Part shown: piece by piece, positions 7,017 through 13,275 of the stretch
Layout: each line of letters opens with the position of its first letter
Numbering within the stretch: position 1 is the first letter of the stretch
Source of the DNA: JAVBNO01 sp031551485
GTDB taxonomy: Bacteria; Bacillota; Clostridia; Oscillospirales; Ruminococcaceae
Assembly: GCA_031551485.1 (NCBI GenBank)
Contig: JAVBNO010000060.1
Location: forward strand, 1 to 13,275
Length of the DNA stretch: 13,275 nt
Direction of reading: 5' to 3'
Made by a program: the position numbers and the translations under genes
Notes under the pieces: generated by a model
What the model was told of the DNA's origin: nothing
Seen by the model: only the letters and a program-made list of their open reading frames with translations
The model's database searches: none

Positions 7017-8054
7017 ATGGAAAAACAAACGCGCTTTGATGAGGCCGCCGCCCAATTGGGTGAACCCCTTTGCCATATGCTCGGGACTGTCTCCGCAGAA
7101 GTCAAGGAGATTGCACAGGAAATTCGCCTGCGGTCGGACAGGCCGTTGGTCATTCACACAGGTCGCATGAATTTGTTTGTGCGGGAAGATGGGGTTGCCA
7201 CCAATAAACCATCACCCGATTCTATTGTCACCTCGTCTGTACATATTGAGGCTGCCTTCCGCCGTCTTTGCCGTGATTCTGTCCACACTCATGCCCACGA
7301 AATCCGGGAGGGATTTATTTCGCTGCCGGGTGGTCACCGGGCTGGTGTGTGCGGCCGGGTGGTGTGCGGCGCCGACGGCGTCGTTTCGCTGCGGGATATT
7401 TCCTCCATCAATGTCCGCATCGCCCGCCAAGTTTTTGGCGCAGGCGATGAATTGATGCATATTTTGGGGTGCTGCCAAAAGGGGAAGGGCATTCTGGTGG
7501 CAGGAGCGCCTTCCTCGGGCAAAACCACGATGATCCGGGATTTGGCGCGGCAGCTTTCGACTGGTGACATCGACGGTCAAATTCGCAAGGTGCTGGTGGT
7601 GGATGAACGGGGCGAGTTGGGCGCCTCCTATGACGGTGTCCCCCAAAATGACTTGGGTTTTTGCGATGTATTGGACGGCTGCCCCAAGCGGGATGGTATT
7701 TTGTGGGCCGTGCGCAGTATGTCGCCGGAATATATCATCTGTGACGAAATTGGCACCGAGGATGAAGCTCAGGCGGTGGAGGCCTCGATGAATGCGGGGG
7801 TGGGTATCATTGCCACCATCCACGCCGGCCATATGAAAGAACTTTATAGCCGTCCCCAGGCGCGGCGGCTTTTAAACACAGGCGCCTTTGCCAAAATAGT
7901 ATTGCTGCAAGGGGTGGGCAAACCCTGTATGATTGCCAAGGTGGAGAATGTAGGTGAAGAGGATGCTCAAACTGGTGGGCGCATTATTGCTGATCATGAC
8001 GGGTTGGGGCGCTGGAATGCTTTTTTCTGCCAAGTTGGCGAAGAGGTCCTATGA
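7017..8054 (+). CDS. spoIIIAA: Stage III sporulation protein AA (ATPase)
   Basis: SpoIIIAA is the cytosolic ATPase of the SpoIIIA-SpoIIQ channel in the mother cell and is related to type II/IV secretion ATPases. A Walker A motif, GAPSSGKT, is at residues 163-170 with K169. VVDERGEL lies at about 195-202, and the Walker B-type IICDEIG at 240-246 carries D243 and E244. An IATIHAGH motif (secretion-ATPase His box) follows. AAGGAG at 7001-7006 precedes the ATG by 10 bases. The product is 345 aa against 307 in B. subtilis. The extra length is a C-terminal tail of about 30 residues (316-345) encoded by the same DNA as the start of spoIIIAB in another frame, giving an overlap of about 92 bases. The tail may be genuine or may reflect a lost stop codon or a sequencing error. 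Confidence 0.95.
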   Translation: MEKQTRFDEAAAQLGEPLCHMLGTVSAEVKEIAQEIRLRSDRPLVIHTGRMNLFVREDGVATNKPSPDSIVTSSVHIEAAFRRLCRDSVHTHAHEIREGFISLPGGHRAGVCGRVVCGADGVVSLRDISSINVRIARQVFGAGDELMHILGCCQKGKGILVAGAPSSGKTTMIRDLARQLSTGDIDGQIRKVLVVDERGELGASYDGVPQNDLGFCDVLDGCPKRDGILWAVRSMSPEYIICDEIGTEDEAQAVEASMNAGVGIIATIHAGHMKELYSRPQARRLLNTGAFAKIVLLQGVGKPCMIAKVENVGEEDAQTGGRIIADHDGLGRWNAFFCQVGEEVL

Positions 8055-8469
8055 ATTAGAGCGGTGCGTCGCTTTTGTGACAATGCTGGGGGAACAGCTG
8101 CGTTACACTCTGGCCCCCATGGACAAAATTATGCGGGTCTTGGCCGAGCGCACAGAATTTGAAGGGTTGCCCTTTGTGGCGCAGTGCAGCCACCGCTGTG
8201 ACAGCGGCGAACGGTTTCCGGTGGCCTTTACCGCTTCGCTGGACGCCTGTCCTGGCAACCTGATCCACGACGACGTGATGACGCTTTTGCCCCTGGGGGA
8301 GACGCTGGGCGCAGTGGATTTGGAAGGCCAGCTTTCCGCCATTGGACTTTGCCTTGGCCTTTTGCAAGACCGGCTGTCCGGCGCCCGACAATACCGTACC
8401 ACCCACGGCAAGCTCTATACCACATTGGGATTATTGGCAGGGCTGGCCGTTGCCATCATTATGCTGTAA
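7963..8469 (+). CDS. spoIIIAB: Stage III sporulation protein AB
   Basis: SpoIIIAB is a mother-cell membrane component of the SpoIIIA-SpoIIQ channel, resembling type II secretion GspF-like proteins. The product is 168 aa (171 in B. subtilis). A membrane segment lies at about residues 2-22, followed by a helical cytosolic domain and a second membrane segment at 152-168. ATG 7963 gives MLKLVGALLL, the usual family beginning, and has AGGTGA (7952-7957) 5 bases upstream. A GTG at 7954 with GGAGA (7943-7947) is the alternative and adds three residues. The first 30 codons lie inside the 3' end of spoIIIAA in a different frame. spoIIIAC follows after 20 bases. Confidence 0.93.
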   Translation: MLKLVGALLLIMTGWGAGMLFSAKLAKRSYELERCVAFVTMLGEQLRYTLAPMDKIMRVLAERTEFEGLPFVAQCSHRCDSGERFPVAFTASLDACPGNLIHDDVMTLLPLGETLGAVDLEGQLSAIGLCLGLLQDRLSGARQYRTTHGKLYTTLGLLAGLAVAIIML

Positions 8470-8489
8470 CAACAGGAGGGACAAACCAT

Positions 8490-8684
8490 ATGGAAGTTGA
8501 TTTCATTTTTCGCATTGCGGCTATCGGCATTATCGTCGCCGTCATGTATCAGGTGCTTTTGCGCTCGGGGCGGGAAGAACAGGCCATGCTCACCTCGTTG
8601 GCGGGTCTGATTGTGGTGCTTCTCATGATTATCAATGAAATCAACAATTTGTTCCAGACAGCCAAGTCTGTGTTTGGGCTGTGA
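8490..8684 (+). CDS. spoIIIAC: Stage III sporulation protein AC
   Basis: This is a 64-aa membrane protein with two hydrophobic segments (about residues 5-23 and 33-50) separated by a short charged loop, RSGREEQ. It matches SpoIIIAC in size (68 aa in B. subtilis), order and sequence character; the end NEINNLFQTAKSVFGL is typical. It is a membrane part of the SpoIIIA channel. AGGAGGG at 8474-8480 fixes the start at 8490; longer in-frame openings upstream lie within spoIIIAB and have no ribosome site. Its stop is one base away from the spoIIIAD start. Confidence 0.95.
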   Translation: MEVDFIFRIAAIGIIVAVMYQVLLRSGREEQAMLTSLAGLIVVLLMIINEINNLFQTAKSVFGL

Positions 8685-8685
8685 T

Positions 8686-9075
8686 ATGGACATGTACGCC
8701 ATTTTAGGCATTGGTATTGTGGCGGCGGTACTGGCTGTTGTGCTGCGGCAGTACAAGCCGGAATACGCCATGTTCATCTCCCTGGGTTGCAGCGTTCTGA
8801 TCTTACTGGCTGTCGTGGGACAAATTGACGGCATCATGCGGCAGCTGGAAGTGCTGATCATCCGCACCCGGGTACCGGTAGAGTTTGTCGCTATCCTGTT
8901 TAAGGCGCTGGGCATTTGCATCATTACCCAAATGGCCAGCGACACTTGCAAAGACGCAGGGGAGGGGGCCATTGCCTCAAAGCTGGAGCTGGCGGGTAAA
9001 GTGGCTGTGCTGGTTATCAGTCTGCCGCTGTTCACCCATCTGATCGACATTGCCGGCGCTCTGTTTTCCCTATAA
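8686..9075 (+). CDS. spoIIIAD: Stage III sporulation protein AD
   Basis: This is a 129-aa multi-pass membrane protein (133 in B. subtilis) of the SpoIIIA channel, with hydrophobic segments at about residues 4-20, 28-46, 66-84 and 105-125. A family-like stretch is VPVEFVAILFKALGICIITQMASDTCKDAGE. The ATG at 8686 is separated by one base from the spoIIIAC stop and has no clear Shine-Dalgarno sequence, so translation is probably coupled to spoIIIAC. An ATG two codons later (8692) is possible. Confidence 0.94.
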   Translation: MDMYAILGIGIVAAVLAVVLRQYKPEYAMFISLGCSVLILLAVVGQIDGIMRQLEVLIIRTRVPVEFVAILFKALGICIITQMASDTCKDAGEGAIASKLELAGKVAVLVISLPLFTHLIDIAGALFSL

Positions 9076-9088
9076 AGGAGGAGGAAGT

Positions 9089-10240
9089 TTGAAAAAAATT
9101 GCATTATTTGCCATCACTTTATGTTGTATCCTACTGTGCACTTCCCAATTTGCCTGGGCGGCCGAGGAAGAAGCAAGCAGCATGGTGGATCTTTCTCCCC
9201 AGCTGGACGCGATCGGCAGCGAGGAGCTGGATCGGGCACTCCCGGATGAAGCCAGGGATTTGATGGAGCAAAACGATATTGATGGGGTCGATATTGTCCA
9301 AATTCGTGCCCTGACGCCGGGCAAACTCCTTGCCACCGTGTACGAGGGCATCAAATCCCAGCTTACAAAGCCCTTTCGTACATTGGCGGTTCTTTTAGCC
9401 ATCATTATCATTGCCGCCTACTTTGACGGGTTAAAAACGGCGGATTTAGGGAATACAATGGCACCGGTTTTCAACATTGTCACCACTTTGTGTGTCAGCG
9501 CAGCGCTCATCTCGCCCATTGTGGAATGCATCACCCTGACGGCAACCGCCATCGCCGCCTGCGCCAACTTTGTTCTCACATTTATCCCCGTGTTTTGCGG
9601 TGTCGTCATGGTTTCGGGGCAACCCCTTACGGCCGGCACCTTCAGCCTATTCCTTTTTGGCACCTGCCAAGTCATTTCTCAGATCATGTCACATCTGCTT
9701 GTGCCGATGATGGGCGTCTATCTGGCCTTTTGCATCTTCGGATCGGTGGTGCCTAACATGAAAATCGGCAATGCGGCCAAAGCGGTCAAATCGCTGGTAT
9801 CATGGAGTCTGGGTATTATGCTGTCCGCTTTTGTCGGACTTTTGTCTGTCCAGGGCATTGTCTCCTCTTCGGGGGATACCGCTGTTGTCAAGGCCACCAA
9901 GTTTGCCATTGGCAGCTTTGTACCTGTGGTGGGTTCAGCGCTCTCCGATGCGTTTATGGCGGCCCAGGGCAGCCTAAAGCTTTTGAAAGCATCGCTGGGG
10001 GCCTATGGTATCATTGCAGCTGTGTTCACTTTTTTGCCTGTGTTTCTGCAGGTATGCATTTGGTATGTGGGTATTGGGGGCGTGGGCGCGGTCAGCGAGA
10101 TGTTTGGTCTGGAGCACGCCAGCCAACTTCTCAAAGCCATTTCCACCACATTGGGAATGCTGATGGCCGTTATTATCGCCTTTGCACTTCTTATTGTAGT
10201 ATCCACCTCGATGATGTTGGTTTTTGGGCAGGGAGGATAA
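9089..10240 (+). CDS. spoIIIAE: Stage III sporulation protein AE
   Basis: SpoIIIAE is the large polytopic membrane protein of the SpoIIIA-SpoIIQ channel. The product is 383 aa (399 in B. subtilis). It starts with a clear signal peptide (KK, hydrophobic core, AWA-A cleavage site at about residue 24). An acidic, probably extracytoplasmic segment follows to about residue 90, then several hydrophobic helices with family-like stretches such as TLCVSAALISPIVECI, IGSFVPVVGSALSDAF and KASLGAYGI. The start is TTG 9089. It is fixed by the very strong ribosome site AAAGGAGGAGG (9074-9084) and by the signal peptide beginning at that codon; upstream in-frame codons lie inside spoIIIAD. spoIIIAF follows after 19 bases. 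Confidence 0.95.
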   Translation: MKKIALFAITLCCILLCTSQFAWAAEEEASSMVDLSPQLDAIGSEELDRALPDEARDLMEQNDIDGVDIVQIRALTPGKLLATVYEGIKSQLTKPFRTLAVLLAIIIIAAYFDGLKTADLGNTMAPVFNIVTTLCVSAALISPIVECITLTATAIAACANFVLTFIPVFCGVVMVSGQPLTAGTFSLFLFGTCQVISQIMSHLLVPMMGVYLAFCIFGSVVPNMKIGNAAKAVKSLVSWSLGIMLSAFVGLLSVQGIVSSSGDTAVVKATKFAIGSFVPVVGSALSDAFMAAQGSLKLLKASLGAYGIIAAVFTFLPVFLQVCIWYVGIGGVGAVSEMFGLEHASQLLKAISTTLGMLMAVIIAFALLIVVSTSMMLVFGQGG

Positions 10241-10259
10241 TAGAAAGGATGAAGACGTC

Positions 10260-10745
10260 ATGAGTGTTTTTCAAGAATGGGCTTTTGCCGTCTGCCTGGC
10301 GGCGGTTACAGGCGGCATTTGCCACATTCTGCTGCCTAACTCTTCTTTAGAGCGCATTTTTAAAGTAACGGCCAGCGCATTTTTTATTTGTTGCCTCATT
10401 TATCCACTTCTTGACGTGGGGCGCCTTTTGCGCATGGAAGTCGCACAGTCGGCCTCCAGTCAAACGCAGGAAGTGGCTGCCAACTTGGAAGAAACAATGG
10501 AGGAACAAATAGACCAAAGCGCTCAAACGGTGTTTTATGAGCTTGCCAGCAAAAAATTGGACGAAATGGGCATAAAAGACCCGGTCATTCATATATACAT
10601 AAGAACAGAAGCGGAGAGCATCTCCGCCGAAGATGTGATGGTTGAGGTATTGGTAGACCGGGAATGCGAACCTTACCATGAAGAAATCATCCGGATTTTG
10701 CAGGTAGAACTTGGCGTGGAAGTGCGAATTGGCTACAAGAGGTGA
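10260..10745 (+). CDS. spoIIIAF: Stage III sporulation protein AF
   Basis: SpoIIIAF is a membrane component of the SpoIIIA channel. The product is 161 aa, shorter than B. subtilis SpoIIIAF (206). Two membrane segments at about residues 5-25 and 36-54 are followed by a soluble domain. That domain begins with a Gln/Glu-rich helix and ends in a mixed alpha/beta fold with EEIIRILQVELGVEVRI, resembling the ring-building fold reported for this family. The ATG at 10260 has AAAGGA (10244-10249) about 10 bases upstream. spoIIIAG follows after six bases. Confidence 0.9.
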   Translation: MSVFQEWAFAVCLAAVTGGICHILLPNSSLERIFKVTASAFFICCLIYPLLDVGRLLRMEVAQSASSQTQEVAANLEETMEEQIDQSAQTVFYELASKKLDEMGIKDPVIHIYIRTEAESISAEDVMVEVLVDRECEPYHEEIIRILQVELGVEVRIGYKR

Positions 10746-10751
10746 AATAAA

Positions 10752-11357
10752 TTGGACGCTCGTAATTTTTTGGGATTCAAGCCCAATATGAAGATGATCA
10801 AAGAATTATTTCAAGGTCGAAAAGCTACATATATTATTGTAATATCCGGAGTTATAGGGATATTGCTTATCTTGTGTTCCCAATTTGCCACGGCCCTTAC
10901 CCCAAGGACACCAGATCCTGTGCCTGCCAGCAAGAGCGAGATTTCAACTGATGATTACACCACCCAATTGGAACAAAGGCTGGGAGATATTATTGGCAGC
11001 ATTCATGGAGTGGGTAAACTCAAGATTATGATAACCTTATATCAGGGTACTGAGAATGTCTACGCCAAGGAGCTGAAAAGCTCTTACGACAGTTATAAAG
11101 ACATAACTGGCGACGCCGCGAATAAAACACAGGAGAAAAACGATCTTTCGGAGGAGTATCTCCTGGTCGAGAACGCCGACGGCAGACATCAGGCCCTTTT
11201 AACCACACAAATAGAGCCCAAAGTAAAGGGGGTTATTGTGGTTTGCGACGGCGCCGAGAATGCCATTGTGGCCGAGCAGGTGACATCGGCTGTCACAACC
11301 GCTTTGGATATACCCGCGCACAGGGTGTGCGTTATTAAACTGAGCGAAAGTTTTTAG
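10752..11357 (+). CDS. spoIIIAG: Stage III sporulation protein AG
   Basis: SpoIIIAG forms a large ring in the intermembrane space of the SpoIIIA-SpoIIQ channel in B. subtilis. The product is 201 aa (229 in B. subtilis). It has a short cytosolic N-terminus, one membrane helix at about residues 26-45, a Pro/Ser/Thr linker, and an extracytoplasmic domain from about 75. Typical features are YTTQLEQRLGDIIGSIHGVG, then KVMITL-like strands and the C-terminal GVIVVCDGAENAIV...ALDIPAHRVCV, a ring-building (FliF/YscJ-like) pattern. The start is TTG 10752 with AAGAGGTGA (10737-10745) 6 bases upstream; that ribosome site overlaps the end of spoIIIAF, so translation is probably coupled. The 5' part is AT-richer than its neighbours. 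Confidence 0.95.
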   Translation: MDARNFLGFKPNMKMIKELFQGRKATYIIVISGVIGILLILCSQFATALTPRTPDPVPASKSEISTDDYTTQLEQRLGDIIGSIHGVGKLKIMITLYQGTENVYAKELKSSYDSYKDITGDAANKTQEKNDLSEEYLLVENADGRHQALLTTQIEPKVKGVIVVCDGAENAIVAEQVTSAVTTALDIPAHRVCVIKLSESF

Positions 11358-11373
11358 GAGGAGAGTAATCCAT

Positions 11374-11925
11374 ATGAACATGATCGTTGGTAAAAAACAA
11401 ATTATTCTTTCGGCGCTTGTTTTGGCCCTTAGCATTGCCGTGTATTTGAATTGGCAGTATGCCAAAGTTGGCAAAGACCTTGCCGTTACCCAAGCGGTGG
11501 AAACAACCGAAGCAGGTGAAAAGACGGGTGCCGATGCCGAAGCAGCAAACGGTGAGGCCGGGGAATACTATGGCGAAGCCTATTTTGCCGAAGCCAAGCT
11601 GACCCGCACCAAATCCCGTGACCAAGCCATTGAAACGCTGAAAACCATGATGGCGGACAGCAACATGACCAATGAGCAAAAAGCCCAATTGGCGCTGGAA
11701 GCGGCTGCCATTGCCAGATCTATTGAAACCGAGGGCAAGATCGAGAATCTCATCAAAGCAAAGGGTATGGTAAACTGTATGGTTTACTACGACGCAGATA
11801 AAGTCGATGTTGTTGTGCGAACGGCCGAGGGGCTTACCACTTCGGAAGTGGCGCAAATCAAGGATATCATCCTGACCCAAACCGATGTTCCAGTGGAAAA
11901 AATTACAATCACAGAGGTAAAATAA
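11374..11925 (+). CDS. spoIIIAH: Stage III sporulation protein AH (SpoIIIAH-like, SpoIIQ partner)
   Basis: SpoIIIAH is a mother-cell bitopic protein whose extracytoplasmic domain binds forespore SpoIIQ across the two membranes. The product is 183 aa (218 in B. subtilis). The beginning, KKQIILSALVLALSIAVYLNWQYA, with one membrane segment at about residues 9-26, is diagnostic of the family. An Ala/Glu-rich linker of low complexity (about 35-65) follows, then the ring-building domain from about 70 to the end, including EGKIENLIKAKGM and VPVEKITITEV. AGGAGGAGA at 11357-11365 precedes the ATG. This is the last spoIIIA gene; no terminator is visible before the asp23 promoter, so operon read-through into asp23 is possible. 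Confidence 0.95.
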   Translation: MNMIVGKKQIILSALVLALSIAVYLNWQYAKVGKDLAVTQAVETTEAGEKTGADAEAANGEAGEYYGEAYFAEAKLTRTKSRDQAIETLKTMMADSNMTNEQKAQLALEAAAIARSIETEGKIENLIKAKGMVNCMVYYDADKVDVVVRTAEGLTTSEVAQIKDIILTQTDVPVEKITITEVK

Positions 11926-11937
11926 GTCCCAAGGAGG

Positions 11938-11965
11938 TTGTGTACGGCTAAAATTGTGGTATAAT
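11938..11965 (+). promoter_or_regulatory. Promoter of asp23
   Basis: TGG-TATAAT at 11957-11965 is a perfect extended -10, and TTGTGT at 11938-11943 is a moderate -35 with a 16-base spacer. It sits in the gap between spoIIIAH and asp23 and shares the core TGGTATAATAT with the ligA promoter. This implies vegetative expression of asp23 independent of the sporulation operon. Confidence 0.65.
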
Positions 11966-11990
11966 ATACAGCAAAGGAGGTCTAAATCCT

Positions 11991-12359
11991 ATGCTGAATG
12001 CTGAAAAAAACACACCTGTGGGCAGTTTGCGTATCTCCCAGGATGTGATTGCCACCATTGCGGGCAGCACAACCACCGAGATTGAGGGTGTGGCTTCTTT
12101 GGCCGCGTTTACCTCCAATCTATCAGGCTTTTTTACCCGCCGCCAGACCGTAAAACCCATTTCTATCGACCTTAAAGATGATGTGGCCGCCATTGATATT
12201 CGGGTTAATTTGCGCTACGGCGCCAATATTCCCGACGTGGCCCAGGCGATCCAGCGGTCTGTGAAAGAGGCGGTGCAGAATATGACCGGTGTTGCAGTGA
12301 CGAAAGTCAATGTGACCATTGCAGGTATTGCATTCGATACTTTTCCTCTTAAAGACTAA
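11991..12359 (+). CDS. Asp23/Gls24 family envelope stress response protein (YqhY type)
   Basis: This is a 122-aa single-domain Asp23 protein, corresponding in position and size to B. subtilis YqhY, which also lies directly upstream of nusB. Typical features are GSLRISQDVIATIAGSTTTEIEGV near the start, a variable loop at about 40-56, strands around IDLKDDVAAIDIRVNLRYG, and the signature VTKVNVTIAGIAF near the end. In B. subtilis YqhY is linked to control of acetyl-CoA carboxylase and lipid homeostasis; the molecular activity is unclear. AAAGGAGG at 11973-11980 precedes the ATG by 10 bases. The gene has its own promoter and is followed by a hairpin before nusB. The accB and accC genes that precede yqhY in Bacillus are absent here. 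Confidence 0.92.
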   Translation: MLNAEKNTPVGSLRISQDVIATIAGSTTTEIEGVASLAAFTSNLSGFFTRRQTVKPISIDLKDDVAAIDIRVNLRYGANIPDVAQAIQRSVKEAVQNMTGVAVTKVNVTIAGIAFDTFPLKD

Positions 12360-12365
12360 TGATTG

Positions 12366-12403
12366 AAATACAGCCCTCCTGCTTGCTGGGAGGGTGTATT
12401 TTT
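12366..12403 (+). terminator. Terminator-like hairpin between asp23 and nusB
   Basis: A long stem pairs AAATACA-g-CCCTCC (12366-12379) with GGAGGGTGTATTT (12389-12401), 13 pairs with one bulged G, around an about 9-base loop, and runs into TTTTT (12399-12403). The symmetrical A- and T-rich flanks could terminate on either strand. Only 17 bases separate it from the nusB start, so nusB probably depends on partial read-through. Confidence 0.75.
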
Positions 12404-12420
12404 ATGTGGAGTGTGTAACA

Positions 12421-12855
12421 GTGACAAGACGTAAAGAGAGAGAACAGGCCTTTTTTTTGGTGTTCGCCCTGGGATTTCAGGACGAGATACCGGCGGAGTT
12501 GGCCCAAACCGTAGCTGAATGTCAAGGGGAAGAGATAGCGCCCTTTGCGCTGCAGTTGGCGGAAATTGTGAAGACACATCAAGAAAAAATTGATGGTTTC
12601 ATCAACAAGTTTTCCACCACATGGAAGATCGAGCGCCTTTCGCGGGTGGTGGCGGCATTGCTACGTCTTGCCATTGGGGAAATTCTGTTTGTGGAGAATG
12701 TCCCCCTCAGTGTGTCGATTAATGAGGCGGTGGAATTGGCCAAGCAATATGGCGGCGATGAGGATCCGGCCTATTTAAACGGGGTACTTGGTTCCTTTGC
12801 CAAAGAAGTGGGTGAAAAAGAGTCACCCCATCCCAAGCAGGAGGAAGAGGCCTAA
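12421..12855 (+). CDS. nusB: Transcription antitermination factor NusB
   Basis: NusB binds boxA RNA with NusE (ribosomal protein S10) and promotes rRNA antitermination. The product is 144 aa with the usual all-helical layout: the RNA-binding N-terminus TRRKEREQAF, WKIERLSRVVAALLRLAIGEI in the middle, and VSINEAVELAKQYGG...AYLNGVLG near the end. The start is GTG 12421, with GTGGAG (12406-12411) 9 bases upstream; it yields the family beginning MTRRK. A longer in-frame ATG at 12394 lies inside the preceding hairpin and is unlikely. No separate promoter is visible between that hairpin and the gene. The Pro/Glu-rich C-terminal tail beyond about residue 130 is not conserved. Confidence 0.96.
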   Translation: MTRRKEREQAFFLVFALGFQDEIPAELAQTVAECQGEEIAPFALQLAEIVKTHQEKIDGFINKFSTTWKIERLSRVVAALLRLAIGEILFVENVPLSVSINEAVELAKQYGGDEDPAYLNGVLGSFAKEVGEKESPHPKQEEEA

Positions 12856-12881
12856 AGGGTAGCTATCTGCATCAAGTTACA

Positions 12882-12917
12882 AAGAGCGGCGTGCCAATGG
12901 CGCGGCCGTTCTTTTTT
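12882..12917 (+). terminator. Rho-independent terminator after nusB
   Basis: A 9-bp stem pairs AAGAGCGGC (12882-12890) with GCCGTTCTT (12905-12913; one G-T wobble). The 14-base loop can itself form a small GCC/GGC pairing, and the stem runs into a run of T. It ends the asp23-nusB unit. Confidence 0.85.
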
Positions 12918-13275
12918 ACACTAAACATTAAGAAAGTTTGGCGTAAAGGAAATTAACTTGCGCCCTAATTTATAATACATGAGCGAAAACTGGCATTTTA
13001 TGAGCAGTGTAAAGATCAATGACATTACATCCAATTTAAATATGATACGAAGAAAAAAGCAAACATAATTTAGACTCAAGCAAAGCTATCTTTTGGCAGC
13101 GCGATAGAAGGGTGTGAAACACAAAAAGCGTGCAAATTGATGTATAATCATGTACAATAAAAGAGCAAGATAAAAGGAATTTCATTACAGCCAAAGATAT
13201 CATATCAGGGTGGTTGTATGGCTATAGCAATTTGTAGAATGGTTTGACCATTCCTCCATTCCATTGACTCATGCG
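12918..13275 (+). other. AT-richer tail without a supported gene
   Basis: No convincing coding region, RNA gene or complete promoter is visible in these 358 bases, which are clearly richer in A and T than the genes to the left. Small structures are present: a 7-bp stem at 12940-12946/12958-12964; isolated TATAAT sequences at 12971-12976 and 13143-13148 without matching -35 boxes; a 5-bp inverted repeat CTATC/GATAG around 13086-13107; a 9-codon opening at 13218-13247 (MAIAICRMV, then TGA) behind CAGGGTGG; and a perfect inverted repeat GAATGGT-TTG-ACCATTC at 13237-13253. In many Firmicutes xseA follows nusB; it does not start here. Confidence 0.5.

Noticed and set aside
12971..12976. TATAAT at 12971-12976 (and again at 13143-13148) as promoters
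   Set aside because: Neither has a recognisable -35 at 16-18 bases or a TGn extension, and AT-rich DNA gives such hexamers by chance.
13218..13247. Calling a gene at MAIAICRMV
   Set aside because: Nine codons before TGA are not enough to support a gene or pseudogene; kept only as a low-interest finding.
1..13275. CRISPR arrays, tRNA or rRNA genes, insertion sequences
   Set aside because: No spaced direct-repeat arrays, cloverleaf-like sequences, rRNA stretches or transposase genes were recognised on either strand by eye.

Overview
The window looks like a chromosomal segment of an anaerobic, endospore-forming Firmicute, most likely class Clostridia. The evidence is a complete eight-gene spoIIIA sporulation operon followed directly by asp23 and nusB, a yunB homologue, an NAD-dependent ligase, Shine-Dalgarno sites of the AGGAGG type, and a corrinoid C1 module. 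The base composition is balanced rather than AT-rich, and GTG and TTG starts are used, which would fit an Oscillospirales/Ruminococcaceae-type lineage. That placement is inference only.

Layout: all supported genes lie on the + strand. (1) Positions 1-80 hold the terminator of an upstream gene. (2) 117-2013 carries a THUMP-type RNA methyltransferase and, 28 bases later, a DUF1638 protein. (3) 2014-4031 carries a candidate operator/promoter, a PocR-AraC transcription regulator and a corrinoid (B12-binding) methyl-carrier protein, closed by a terminator. (4) 4072-4809 is yunB with its own candidate promoter. (5) 4845-6930 is ligA with an extended -10 promoter and a terminator. (6) 6966-11925 is spoIIIAA-AB-AC-AD-AE-AF-AG-AH, preceded by a possible sigma-E-like promoter. 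(7) 11938-12917 is asp23 (YqhY type) with its own promoter, a strong hairpin, nusB and a final terminator. (8) 12918-13275 is AT-richer and has no supported gene.

The spoIIIA products make the mother-cell half of the SpoIIIA-SpoIIQ channel ('feeding tube'): AA is the cytosolic ATPase, AB to AF are membrane proteins, and AG and AH are ring-forming bitopic proteins. DUF1638, PocR-AraC and the corrinoid protein together suggest a regulated methyl-group or corrinoid function, but no methyltransferase partner is in the window.

Most of the window is conserved core. The points most worth a second look are: the DUF1638/PocR-AraC/corrinoid cluster and its direct-repeat operator candidate; a roughly 92-base overlap of spoIIIAA with spoIIIAB; a terminator-like hairpin, with a boxA-like sequence just before it, ahead of nusB; and the odd right-hand tail. 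I did not find a clearly novel defence or mobile system.
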